In this document: piece after piece, positions 7,030 through 13,249 of the stretch
Position numbering within the stretch: the first letter of the stretch is position 1
How the letters are laid out: the number at the start of each line of letters is the position of its first letter
From: CAZFCK01 sp964517355
Lineage (GTDB): Bacteria > Desulfobacterota > Desulfovibrionia > Desulfovibrionales > Desulfovibrionaceae
NCBI GenBank assembly: GCA_964517355.1
Contig: CAZFCK010000089.1
Coordinates: forward strand, 1-18,255
Reading direction: 5' to 3'
DNA: 18,255 bases
The notes under the pieces: generated by a model
Databases searched by the model: none
Told to the model about the DNA's origin: nothing
What the model saw: the letters and a program-made list of their open reading frames with translations, nothing else
Program-made: the position numbers and the translations under genes

Positions 7030-8961
7030 CTAATCTCCTTCTCCCGGCTGATCCTTGATTTGAGCCAAGGCAGCTTCCGCGGCCTCCTGCAATTCCGGGT
7101 CTTCGCTATTGACCATTGCTAAGAGTGAACGAAAAGCCGTTTTGCCCCCGATATTACCCAACGCCTTGATAATCTTTAACAACAGTAAATTATTGTCGGT
7201 TTCAAGCAAAGGAACTATGTGCGCCAGGGCAGCCTTATCCTTGCGTTCTCCCAAAGCTTCCACCGTCCGAATCCGCACCCAGTCGTCCTCGTCGTGCAAG
7301 GCCTGATACAAATACTGTTCAACTCCTTCAACACTGCAGCCGGCGCCGAGGAGTTGCACCACGGCAAGCCGCACTTCACGCACTTCATCGTTGAGCCGCG
7401 ACAGGATCAGTCCGAAATCTTCACCAAGTTCATTGCAAACCGGCGTCAGGGCTTCCAAAGCGACCTTGCGCACGTCCGGTGCTTCATCTTCCAGGGCCAG
7501 TTTGATCGAATCCATATTATCCAGCACCCCAAGTTTTCCAAGGGCATATACCGCCATAAACCTATGAATAGGTTCGGGGCTATGAAAAAGATCTCGAAAT
7601 TTACGCTGCATTTCCGCACCATTAAGAGATACACAGGCATCCAGGGCGGCTTCTTTCACATCATCGTAGGGATGTTCCAGCAAAGCGAACAGCTTGTTTC
7701 CATCTTCGTGATGGCGGGTTTTATGTCCAAGGAAATGCAAGGCGGCCTTGAGAACATGGCCGTCGTTGTGTCGTTCCAAGATATCCAAATAAAAGGGGCG
7801 TTCATCCTCACCCGCCAAAACATCCAGGGTGTCCATTATGGCGCGTTGCATTTCCCGGTCTTTGGACCAGAAGGCTTCGGTCAACAGGGCGGCTCCCCGT
7901 GGGTCGCCAAGCAGCTCAAGGGCCTTTATGGCCACCATGCCGGCCTTCCAGGTCCCATTGGTCACGGCATCGCGCAATGCGCTTTTGAAACCGATGGCGG
8001 ACAACGACTCCGCCAGTTTTTCTATGCGTTCCTGGTCGCGCACGGGTTCCAGGCGTTCAGCAAGCGCAAGCACGGAAGCTGAGGCCTGTTCGCCCCCGAC
8101 GTAGGCGAGTCCTCTCGCGGCCGCGTCCTGAATATCCGGATCTTCGTCCTGCAGCGCCGCCAAAGCGTATATGCGAAAGCGCTCGCGCTCATTATCGGAA
8201 AGCATGGTCAGCGAACGCCCCCCGAGAATAAGCACAATGGCTTTGACGATTTTATTGCGCAACGCCGCGGGAGAGGACTCCATGCGCCTGAGCAGCAACG
8301 GCACGGCCTTGATGTTGCCCATTTCCGCCAGGGCCTCTACGATCATGGAACAGACGAGATCCGAGCTTTTGTCCATGGCCTTGGCCATGGCGTTGACCGA
8401 AGATTCATCGCGCAACTTGCTCAAGGCCTCAATGACGGCGAATTGCACCCATTCCTCGTCGGCCATGGCGCGATTCAAGCATTCCGCCCCTTGACGTTCT
8501 TCAAGGTTGCCCAGGCTCACCGCAGCCTGGTAGCGGACATTGACTTCCGGATCTTTGAGCAACGCCTTGCACAAGGGCTGCACGGCCATGCTATTTCGCG
8601 CCGAGCCGAGGATGTCCGCGGCGAAAATCCGGATATCGGGATCTTCGTCGCGCAGCAACTCCGTCAGAGTGGTGATATCGTCTCCCCCGATCTCGCGCAA
8701 AATATCCATCGCCAAATTGCGTACTGGAGCGTCGTCCGATCGCAGCAGGGGTGTGACGGCCTGCACGGCTTCGGGCCCTCCGATATTCCGCAAGGCCTGA
8801 TCGGCTGCCTCCTGAACCCCCAAATTCTGACTCTGCAGCTGCTTGGCCAACAACGGAATACATTCAAGCCACCTGCCTTCACCAGCGGCAAAGGCCCCTT
8901 CACGTATCTGGTCGGCATCGTTGCCTGCGAGCATGCGCTTGACATCTTCAAGCTTGTGCAT
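7030..8961 (-). CDS. HEAT-repeat scaffold protein in che operon
   Basis: This 643-residue protein is built almost wholly of HEAT/PBS-lyase-type helical repeats of roughly 31-37 residues from near residue 10 to the C-terminus. Repeat units are recognised by patterns such as DPDIRIFAADILG, DPEVNVRYQAAVSLGNL, APDVRKVALEAL, DWVRIRTVEALG and DPELQEAAEAAL. I see no signal peptide, membrane segment or catalytic domain, so it is expected to be cytoplasmic and to bind proteins. Its place between cheB and cheR, with a 0-nt junction to cheR, strongly suggests a partner of the chemosensory complex; the specific partner is unknown. The start at 8961 is preferred over an in-frame ATG at 8967, because GGGAG lies 8 nt from the former and only 2 nt from the latter. 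PBS-lyase-like annotations would reflect repeat similarity only. Confidence 0.88.
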   Translation of the reverse strand: MHKLEDVKRMLAGNDADQIREGAFAAGEGRWLECIPLLAKQLQSQNLGVQEAADQALRNIGGPEAVQAVTPLLRSDDAPVRNLAMDILREIGGDDITTLTELLRDEDPDIRIFAADILGSARNSMAVQPLCKALLKDPEVNVRYQAAVSLGNLEERQGAECLNRAMADEEWVQFAVIEALSKLRDESSVNAMAKAMDKSSDLVCSMIVEALAEMGNIKAVPLLLRRMESSPAALRNKIVKAIVLILGGRSLTMLSDNERERFRIYALAALQDEDPDIQDAAARGLAYVGGEQASASVLALAERLEPVRDQERIEKLAESLSAIGFKSALRDAVTNGTWKAGMVAIKALELLGDPRGAALLTEAFWSKDREMQRAIMDTLDVLAGEDERPFYLDILERHNDGHVLKAALHFLGHKTRHHEDGNKLFALLEHPYDDVKEAALDACVSLNGAEMQRKFRDLFHSPEPIHRFMAVYALGKLGVLDNMDSIKLALEDEAPDVRKVALEALTPVCNELGEDFGLILSRLNDEVREVRLAVVQLLGAGCSVEGVEQYLYQALHDEDDWVRIRTVEALGERKDKAALAHIVPLLETDNNLLLLKIIKALGNIGGKTAFRSLLAMVNSEDPELQEAAEAALAQIKDQPGEGD

Positions 8962-8987
8962 GGTCATGACTCCCTGCTTCCGTAGGG

Positions 8988-10067
8988 TTATTTTACATAT
9001 AAATTCGCAGTAATGGCGTCCGCCATATCGTCAATATCAACGATATCGTCAGCCAGCTTGGCATCAACTATCGCCTTTGGCATGCCGTAGACCACGCATG
9101 TGGCGTCACTCTGGGCCAAGGCCCTGCCGCCGGCCTGCTTCAAAGCGCGAATACCTTCCATGCCGTCGCTTCCCATCCCCGTGAGTATCACGCCCAATGT
9201 CCTGCGCCCCGCTCCTTTGGCCACGGACGTGATCAACACGTTTGCCGAAGGTTTGTACAAGGCGGCGGCAGGTTCAGGAGAAACGATCAAATCAATGCGG
9301 CTCACTTTCTGCGCGATAAGCAAGTGCTTACCCCCCGGCGAAACATAGGCCGTACCCGCCGTCATGCGCTCGCCGTTTTCCGCTTCCTTAACATGAATGC
9401 GGCACATGCTGTCGAGTCTTTTGGCAAAAGGACCGGTAAAAGCTTCGGGCATATGCTGGGCGATGAGAATGGCCGCCGGAAAATTTGCCGGGAGCTTGGA
9501 TAGAATTTTCTGCACAGCCGGAGGCCCCCCGGTTGATACGCCTATGGTCACTATATCGCGCGAGACCCTCCCTCCCGCGGGAGGGGCGTACCGCTTTCTC
9601 TCAGCAGGCGCAGCGGCAGACGAAGACATGCCGCGGGAGTGCAGCGGTCTCTGCGGCATGGGCCGGCGAAACCGGCGCCTGGCTATTTCTTTCACCTTCT
9701 GGCGAAGATTTTCCTCGATCTTTACAATATCGAGCGACACCTTGGAAAGTTGTTTGGGAATAAAATCAACCGCACCCAACTCCAAGGCCTTCAGCGTGGA
9801 TTCCGCCCCTTCAGTTGTGAGCGAACTCACCATCAGGACCGGACGCGGCATTTCCATCATAATATGACGCAATGCCGTCAAGCCATCCATGCGCGGCATC
9901 TCAATATCCAAAGTGACGACGTTCGGAGCGTGCTTGCGGATCATCTCCAAGCCTTCCTCTCCATCCCGCGCAGTCGCCACAACCCGAATCTCAGGATCCT
10001 TTTCCAGCATGCTGCTTAGGGCTTTGCGCATAAAAGCCGAGTCATCAACGACGACAACACTGATCAA
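8988..10067 (-). CDS. cheB: Chemotaxis methylesterase CheB
   Basis: CheB demethylates (and can deamidate) chemoreceptor glutamyl residues when activated by CheA phosphorylation. With a TTG start at 10067 it has 359 residues. The receiver domain begins at once (ISVVVVDDSAFMR) with phospho-acceptor Asp54 in TLDIEMPRMDG. A basic linker covers about 125-170. The esterase domain carries Ser178 (GVSTGG), His205 (AQHMPEAF) and Asp301 (LTGMGSDGM), matching the family catalytic triad. The TTG is chosen because AAGGAG lies exactly 6 nt upstream and the protein then begins where CheB family members usually do. The upstream ATG (10115) would add 16 residues unlike CheB and has no ribosome binding site. 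It is the first gene of the operon, about 26 nt before the HEAT-repeat gene. Confidence 0.95.
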   Translation of the reverse strand: MISVVVVDDSAFMRKALSSMLEKDPEIRVVATARDGEEGLEMIRKHAPNVVTLDIEMPRMDGLTALRHIMMEMPRPVLMVSSLTTEGAESTLKALELGAVDFIPKQLSKVSLDIVKIEENLRQKVKEIARRRFRRPMPQRPLHSRGMSSSAAAPAERKRYAPPAGGRVSRDIVTIGVSTGGPPAVQKILSKLPANFPAAILIAQHMPEAFTGPFAKRLDSMCRIHVKEAENGERMTAGTAYVSPGGKHLLIAQKVSRIDLIVSPEPAAALYKPSANVLITSVAKGAGRRTLGVILTGMGSDGMEGIRALKQAGGRALAQSDATCVVYGMPKAIVDAKLADDIVDIDDMADAITANLYVK

Positions 10068-10238
10068 TATCAACTCCTTCTGTTCATCAATCGCGCGTTC
10101 CTGCAGCAGATACAAACTCTACCTTATGGCAGATCCGATGAAAAGCCTTTACCTTGACCGCGCCGACCCGCAACACGGATGCTCCTCCGATCAATTGCGC
10201 CCGGCAAGTCTGGCGCGCAGCATCGCAAAGCTTCAATG

Positions 10239-10257
10239 CTGCTACATAGCATAGCAG
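10239..10257. repeat. Inverted repeat at che promoter -10 (possible operator)
   Basis: CTGCTA-N7-TAGCAG is a perfect 6-bp inverted repeat. It overlaps the end of the candidate -10 and covers the predicted transcription start of the che operon. The position suits a repressor site, but a 5'-leader hairpin is equally possible. Confidence 0.35.
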
Positions 10258-10284
10258 TATACAATGATATGTTTTCGGGGGCAA
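10256..10284 (-). promoter_or_regulatory. Candidate sigma70 promoter of che operon
   Basis: On the minus strand TTGCCC (10279-10284) and TATACT (10256-10261) are separated by exactly 17 nt. This would give a leader of about 180 nt before the cheB TTG. Two inverted repeats flank it. No sigma54 (GG-N10-GC) or sigma28 pattern was found nearby. Its relation to cheB is inferred from position only. Confidence 0.4.
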
Positions 10285-10303
10285 TCAATTGCTTTGCGCA
10301 CTC

Positions 10304-10321
10304 AAGCCATTGCATTGGCTT
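10304..10321. repeat. Inverted repeat upstream of che promoter -35
   Basis: AAGCCA-N6-TGGCTT is a perfect 6-bp inverted repeat ending about 20 nt upstream of the candidate -35. The position suits an activator site. No regulator family is assigned. Confidence 0.3.
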
Positions 10322-10439
10322 CGTTACAAACGCCACATGCGGCCATTATTACGACAACAAACCTCCCGGCAAAGGAACACCCACCTCCACCTCGCGTTAC
10401 CCCCATGATCGCCCGACGCGTGAAAAAGGCGATCCAGAA

Positions 10440-10463
10440 GAGCACCTCGGGCAGGAGGTGCTC
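10440..10463. repeat. Strong 9-bp hairpin in intergenic region
   Basis: GAGCACCTC and GAGGTGCTC are perfectly complementary with a 6-nt loop. No T-run follows on either strand within several bases, so it is not a typical intrinsic terminator. It may be part of an RNA leader or a protein-binding palindrome. Confidence 0.5.
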
Positions 10464-10567
10464 GCCCTGGACTATTCTTTCACACTTTTCTGCACAATTA
10501 CAGTTAAAAGTAAAGACGCATCCTTTGCGAAAAAACACCCGACGTCACTCATGTCGCGAATAAAATA

Positions 10568-10598
10568 AGGCGGTTACGAGTACAAATCGTAACCGCCT
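10568..10598 (-). terminator. Perfect 12-bp hairpin, probable terminator
   Basis: AGGCGGTTACGA pairs perfectly with TCGTAACCGCCT around a 7-nt loop. On the minus strand it is followed by TATTTTATT, a fair U-rich tail. It lies between the tRNA terminator and the che promoter, so it would block leftover transcription from the tRNA side or end a small untranslated RNA from 10600-10720. On the plus strand the tail GAAATTTCC is weaker. Confidence 0.55.
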
Positions 10599-10720
10599 GA
10601 AATTTCCAATCGGGAACGGCTCCATCGACACACGGCCCGGACAATTTACCACTTGAAAACGATGGGATGTGGTTATGCAGGGTGCGGTATGAAATTCATG
10701 CGCCCATGATCATATCCCGC
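10599..10720. other. Intergenic DNA with no recognised gene
   Basis: No ORF with a ribosome binding site and no known RNA family is recognised here. The stretch lies between two terminator-like hairpins. It ends at 10711-10728 with a sequence that repeats the 5' edge of the tRNA gene. Confidence 0.4.
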
Positions 10721-10755
10721 AAAAAAAAGGGCTTGCAGTTTTAGCCGCAAGCCCC
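10721..10755 (-). terminator. Intrinsic terminator of tRNA-Pro
   Basis: On the minus strand GGGCTTGC and GCAAGCCC form a perfect 8-bp stem around a 10-nt loop, followed by eight T residues. It begins about 10 nt after the tRNA CCA end, a classic intrinsic terminator. Confidence 0.85.
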
Positions 10756-10764
10756 TGTATTTTC

Positions 10765-10842
10765 TGGTCGGGATGGCGCGATTCGAACGCGCGGCCTCAG
10801 CGTCCCGAACGCTGCGCTCTAGCCAAGCTGAGCCACATCCCG
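10765..10842 (-). tRNA. tRNA-Pro (anticodon CGG)
   Basis: The minus strand folds into a full cloverleaf. The 7-bp acceptor stem is CGGGATG/CATCCCG. The D arm has 4-bp stem GCTC/GAGC, and the anticodon stem is CAGCG/CGCTG with loop TTCGGGA, giving anticodon CGG (reads CCG, proline). The variable loop is 5 nt. The T arm is GCGCG/CGCGC with loop TTCGAAT. A discriminator A and an encoded CCA end the gene at 10765. The gene has its own promoter and terminator, so it is probably a single-gene transcript. Confidence 0.97.
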
Positions 10843-10852
10843 CAAAAAAATA

Positions 10853-10881
10853 TTTATATCTAGATTAAAACAATAACGCAA
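10853..10881 (-). promoter_or_regulatory. Promoter of tRNA-Pro
   Basis: On the minus strand TTGCGT (10876-10881) and TATAAA (10853-10858) are spaced by exactly 17 nt in AT-rich DNA. The -10 ends 10 nt before the mature tRNA 5' end, implying a very short leader. Confidence 0.7.
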
Positions 10882-11167
10882 GAAAAAAATTGTCGAGCGG
10901 CAGCAAATCCGTGCCGCACGATGCGCAGCTGCCCGGAACAAGACGTATTTACAACTCGGCGCATAAAATTTTAATTTTTTCCTGCACGTTATTATAAAGA
11001 AAAAAAGAATGAAGTCGCGGGCTTTCGCGCCCGCACTACGACCAGGAGAGGCCCCTGGACGCCGGAAAACGGACAAATTTATTCTTATTTTTTTCAACAA
11101 ATATTCAATGTTACAATATGCGTCCTGTTCAGAAAGTCGAGACGACAAAGCCAAACAAAAAATGATG
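10882..11167. other. AT-rich intergenic region with two small hairpins
   Basis: I see no supported gene in this stretch. It holds two short hairpins: GCGGGC/GCCCGC at 11017-11034, which on the minus strand is followed about 10 nt later by a T7 run, and CCAGG/CCTGG at 11042-11058. They may be secondary terminators behind the heat-shock genes. An open frame of 111 codons across the tRNA here has no ribosome binding site and is not credible. Confidence 0.45.
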
Positions 11168-11218
11168 GAGATCGCGAGAGGAGCACCCCGTTACGAGGCG
11201 TTCCCTTCTCGCGCTCTC
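11168..11218 (-). terminator. Long hairpin terminator after hsp20 pair
   Basis: A stem of 12 positions with one mismatch (GAGATCGCGAGA / TCTCGCGCTCTC) is extended inward by GGAGCACC / GGCGTTCC (one mismatch, one G-T pair). On the minus strand it is followed shortly by a T6 run (CATCATTTTTTG). On the plus strand TTTT follows, so it could work in both directions. It lies about 50 nt after the second Hsp20 gene. Confidence 0.65.
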
Positions 11219-11270
11219 CTTTTATGACGAATGCAACGGCGAGTCCAACCAGGTGTATCCAATAACCACC

Positions 11271-11636
11271 TTAGCCGGCTTGAATTGTTATGCGTTTAGG
11301 CTGCGCCTCTTCGGATGCGGGAAGATGCACATCCAGCACCCCGTTGCGCAACGTGGCGGTGATGCGCTGTCTGTCCACATCGTCGGCCAGGGTAAAGGTG
11401 CGGTGGTATTCACCACCGCCGAACTCCACGTGGCTGGCGCGTTCCTGGGTGGCGGAAAACGGGTCCGCCGGATAGGCGGTTGCGGCGGAGACGACGAGTT
11501 GATCTTTATCCACGTCCACCACGAGATTTTCCTTGCTCACGCCAGGCATGTCCACAAGAATATGCATGCCGTCTTCCTTTTCGATCACATCCGTCCAGGG
11601 ACGGTAGCGGGGCAATCCCTTTGTAGAATCTGCCAT
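11271..11636 (-). CDS. Hsp20-family small heat-shock protein (second of pair)
   Basis: This 121-residue ATP-independent holdase-type chaperone binds unfolding proteins in the cytoplasm. An alpha-crystallin domain occupies about residues 18-110 (DVIEKEDGMHILVDMPGVSKENLVVDV; then the conserved region ending in ITATLRNGVLDVHLP). The C-terminal I-x-I oligomerisation motif is present as ITI in RITIQAG. The N-terminal arm is short (about 15 residues), which is shorter than usual and may limit oligomer size. The ATG at 11636 has AAGGAGA 6 nt upstream. It follows the first hsp20 gene by 33 nt on the same strand, so both are probably co-transcribed. Confidence 0.93.
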   Translation of the reverse strand: MADSTKGLPRYRPWTDVIEKEDGMHILVDMPGVSKENLVVDVDKDQLVVSAATAYPADPFSATQERASHVEFGGGEYHRTFTLADDVDRQRITATLRNGVLDVHLPASEEAQPKRITIQAG

Positions 11637-11669
11637 GCTGTAATCTCCTTATCTACCTTATAAATATTA

Positions 11670-12077
11670 TTATTCTATGGTTATTGCGTATGGCTTCGAC
11701 TCTGTGGACTTTGGAAGCGTCACAATAAGCAGTCCGTCCTTCAGAGTTGCCTTTACGGCATCGCGATCTACAGGAGTATTGATGTTCACGACTCTTTGAA
11801 ATGGTCCCACTGGACGTTCCTGGCGATAATATTTTCCTTGTACGGGATTGCGTTCTCCCTTTATGGACAAGCTCGCATCAGCCAAGGTTATTTCCACTTC
11901 ATTGATTTCGAGTCCTGGCAGTTCGCAACGCACGTAAATATTACTGTCGTCTGAACTGATATTAAGAGGTGGATACCCGGTCCGGGAGGCGCCACGTGTG
12001 CCTTCGGCAAGGGTTTGGCTTAACATTCTTTCAATATTGCTGGGCAAAATAAAAAAAGGATTGAAGTCAATAACCAT
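11670..12077 (-). CDS. Hsp20-family small heat-shock protein (first of pair)
   Basis: This is a 135-residue small heat-shock chaperone. The N-terminal arm (MVIDFNPFFILPSNIERML) is hydrophobic, as in Hsp18/IbpA-like proteins. The alpha-crystallin domain runs from about 38 to 125 (YPPLNISSDDSNIYVRCELPG; KATLKDGLLIVTLPK), and the C-terminal motif is ITI in YAITIE. An open frame runs 78 codons further upstream, but that part is not chaperone-like. GGAGG stands 9 nt before the ATG at 12077, so this start is chosen. The two tandem copies differ clearly in sequence and arm length, as in pairs that form mixed oligomers. A candidate promoter lies just upstream. Confidence 0.93.
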   Translation of the reverse strand: MVIDFNPFFILPSNIERMLSQTLAEGTRGASRTGYPPLNISSDDSNIYVRCELPGLEINEVEITLADASLSIKGERNPVQGKYYRQERPVGPFQRVVNINTPVDRDAVKATLKDGLLIVTLPKSTESKPYAITIE

Positions 12078-12112
12078 GTCATCGCACCTCCATGCTTCAA
12101 AATGTTTTACAG

Positions 12113-12140
12113 TACATAAGCATAGTTTGAGAACCGTCAA
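12113..12140 (-). promoter_or_regulatory. Candidate promoter of hsp20 pair
   Basis: On the minus strand TTGACG (12135-12140) and TATGTA (12113-12118) are 16 nt apart. Transcription would begin about 30 nt before the first Hsp20 start codon. I do not see the sigma32 pattern (CTTGAA-N13-CCCCAT) or a CIRCE element. Confidence 0.42.
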
Positions 12141-12159
12141 CATCCTCCCCGAAAGCGCG

Positions 12160-12906
12160 CTATTTTCGCGGCGCGGCAAAGCTGAAATACTCATGCTCCA
12201 CTGCGTCCGGGGAAACGCCGCATGATTGCAGCACAGTGAGCATAGCTTCCTGCATGGCCGGCGGGCCGCACACGTAAAAGGAAGAATCTTGTTTAAAATC
12301 GAACTGCTCAAATATCTCCCTTGTCAGGCGTCCCAAAACCACATGCACGTTATCAAAGGGGGGCGGCGCATCAAGCCGCTTCTCGCGGCTCAACACATGG
12401 ACAACGACCAGATTGAGTTCCCCGGTCATTTCATGCAATTCATGCCTTGCAAAGGCGTCTTCCAGCGTTTTATTGCTCCAAAAAAGAAACACCTTATTGG
12501 AGGCGCGTTCCTTGCGGAAGGTTCGCAACACGCTTAAGAATGGGGTAATGCCGACACCGCCGGCGATCATGACGATGTTCTTTTTGTGTTCTATGTCCTT
12601 GCAAAAGGCTCCCGCAGGCCCGGAACATTGCACAGGATCGCCGGGTCGCCAGTTGCGCACGCCCCCGGTGAAATCCCCCACGTTTTTGATGGTAAAACGA
12701 TATTCAGGCGATTGGGCGTCGCAGGAGATCGTGAACGGATGGGGTTCGCTCCAGCCGTTCTCCGTCATGATGCGGATGGAGGCGAACTGCCCCGCTCTGT
12801 GCGGAGGCGCCGCACCAGTGCCGGGGGCGATGACGACGGAGGTCACATTCTTGTTTTCGGGAATGGTTTTAACCACATGCCATGCGGCTTTGTTCTCGTC
12901 TGCCAT
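12160..12906 (-). CDS. FNR-type NAD(P)H/flavin oxidoreductase (HPFT motif)
   Basis: This 248-residue soluble flavoprotein reductase belongs to the ferredoxin-NADP reductase superfamily. The N-terminal beta-barrel carries the FAD motif HPFTIS (about residues 55-60), the form typical of ferric reductase/NADPH oxidase relatives rather than the RxYS form. The pyridine-nucleotide domain has GGVGITPFLSVLR (about 115-127), the FYVCGPPAMQEAML segment (about 207-220) and a C-terminal EYF. There is no 2Fe-2S domain and no membrane heme domain, so its electron partner must be free flavin, a metal chelate or a separate protein. The start at 12906 is used because GAGGA lies 7 nt upstream; the extra 14 codons of the longer frame are not family-like. 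It precedes the hsp20 genes on the same strand, with about 80 nt between them including a promoter. Confidence 0.85.
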   Translation of the reverse strand: MADENKAAWHVVKTIPENKNVTSVVIAPGTGAAPPHRAGQFASIRIMTENGWSEPHPFTISCDAQSPEYRFTIKNVGDFTGGVRNWRPGDPVQCSGPAGAFCKDIEHKKNIVMIAGGVGITPFLSVLRTFRKERASNKVFLFWSNKTLEDAFARHELHEMTGELNLVVVHVLSREKRLDAPPPFDNVHVVLGRLTREIFEQFDFKQDSSFYVCGPPAMQEAMLTVLQSCGVSPDAVEHEYFSFAAPRK

Positions 12907-13249
12907 GGAGATATCCTCGTATGAAAGGCTTACGGCATGCCGGCGCATGGGATGGAAGCAGGCGGGCGACGTCCGATTCGCCGCAACTCGCGCCTGCGGG
13001 CTCGCAGGCAGCCAATAAGCAATCGTGCTTTTTATTTAGCAGATGGCGCTTTTCCATGGAATACCGGTCAATGAGTTTTACGGGAAAAATTGCAAATAAC
13101 GCCCCTCTGGAGTATGCACGGCCCTGCTGTGATGCGTTGACCCGCAATGTCCGGCTGTGGATTCTCATTGTGAGGCGCACGTGCCGCATCCGAAAAATGA
13201 GCCCTGTAGCATATTCGCATACCGAGTAAAAAAAAACGGAAATATTTTC
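12907..13249. other. Divergent intergenic region, reductase / glycosyltransferase
   Basis: This stretch must carry promoters in both directions. Visible elements are hairpin GCCTGC/GCAGGC (12992-13009), a small hairpin AAGCA/TGCTT followed by TTTATTT on the plus strand (13017-13036), and a weak plus-strand promoter candidate, TTGACC (13137-13142) with GATTCT (13160-13165) at 17 nt. Open frames crossing the region lack ribosome binding sites and look non-coding. Confidence 0.4.

Noticed and set aside
10070..10560. sigma54 or sigma28 promoter for the che operon
   Set aside because: No TGGCAC-N5-TTGC or TAAA-N15-GCCGATAA pattern was found on the minus strand upstream of cheB.
10711..10850. tRNA-Pro as an integration site for a genomic island
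   Set aside because: The repeat matches the 5' end of the tRNA rather than the 3' end used by tyrosine integrases, and no integrase or phage gene is present.
10819..11154. 111-codon minus-strand open frame overlapping the tRNA region
   Set aside because: It has no ribosome binding site, overlaps the tRNA and its promoter, has an odd Arg/Lys/Phe-rich composition and no domain.
13157..13249. Extra 31 codons before the sulfotransferase fold as an N-terminal extension
   Set aside because: No ribosome binding site precedes the upstream ATG, and the residues do not resemble the family. The sulfotransferase start MKQVIIVLGMHRSGTS fits at 13250.
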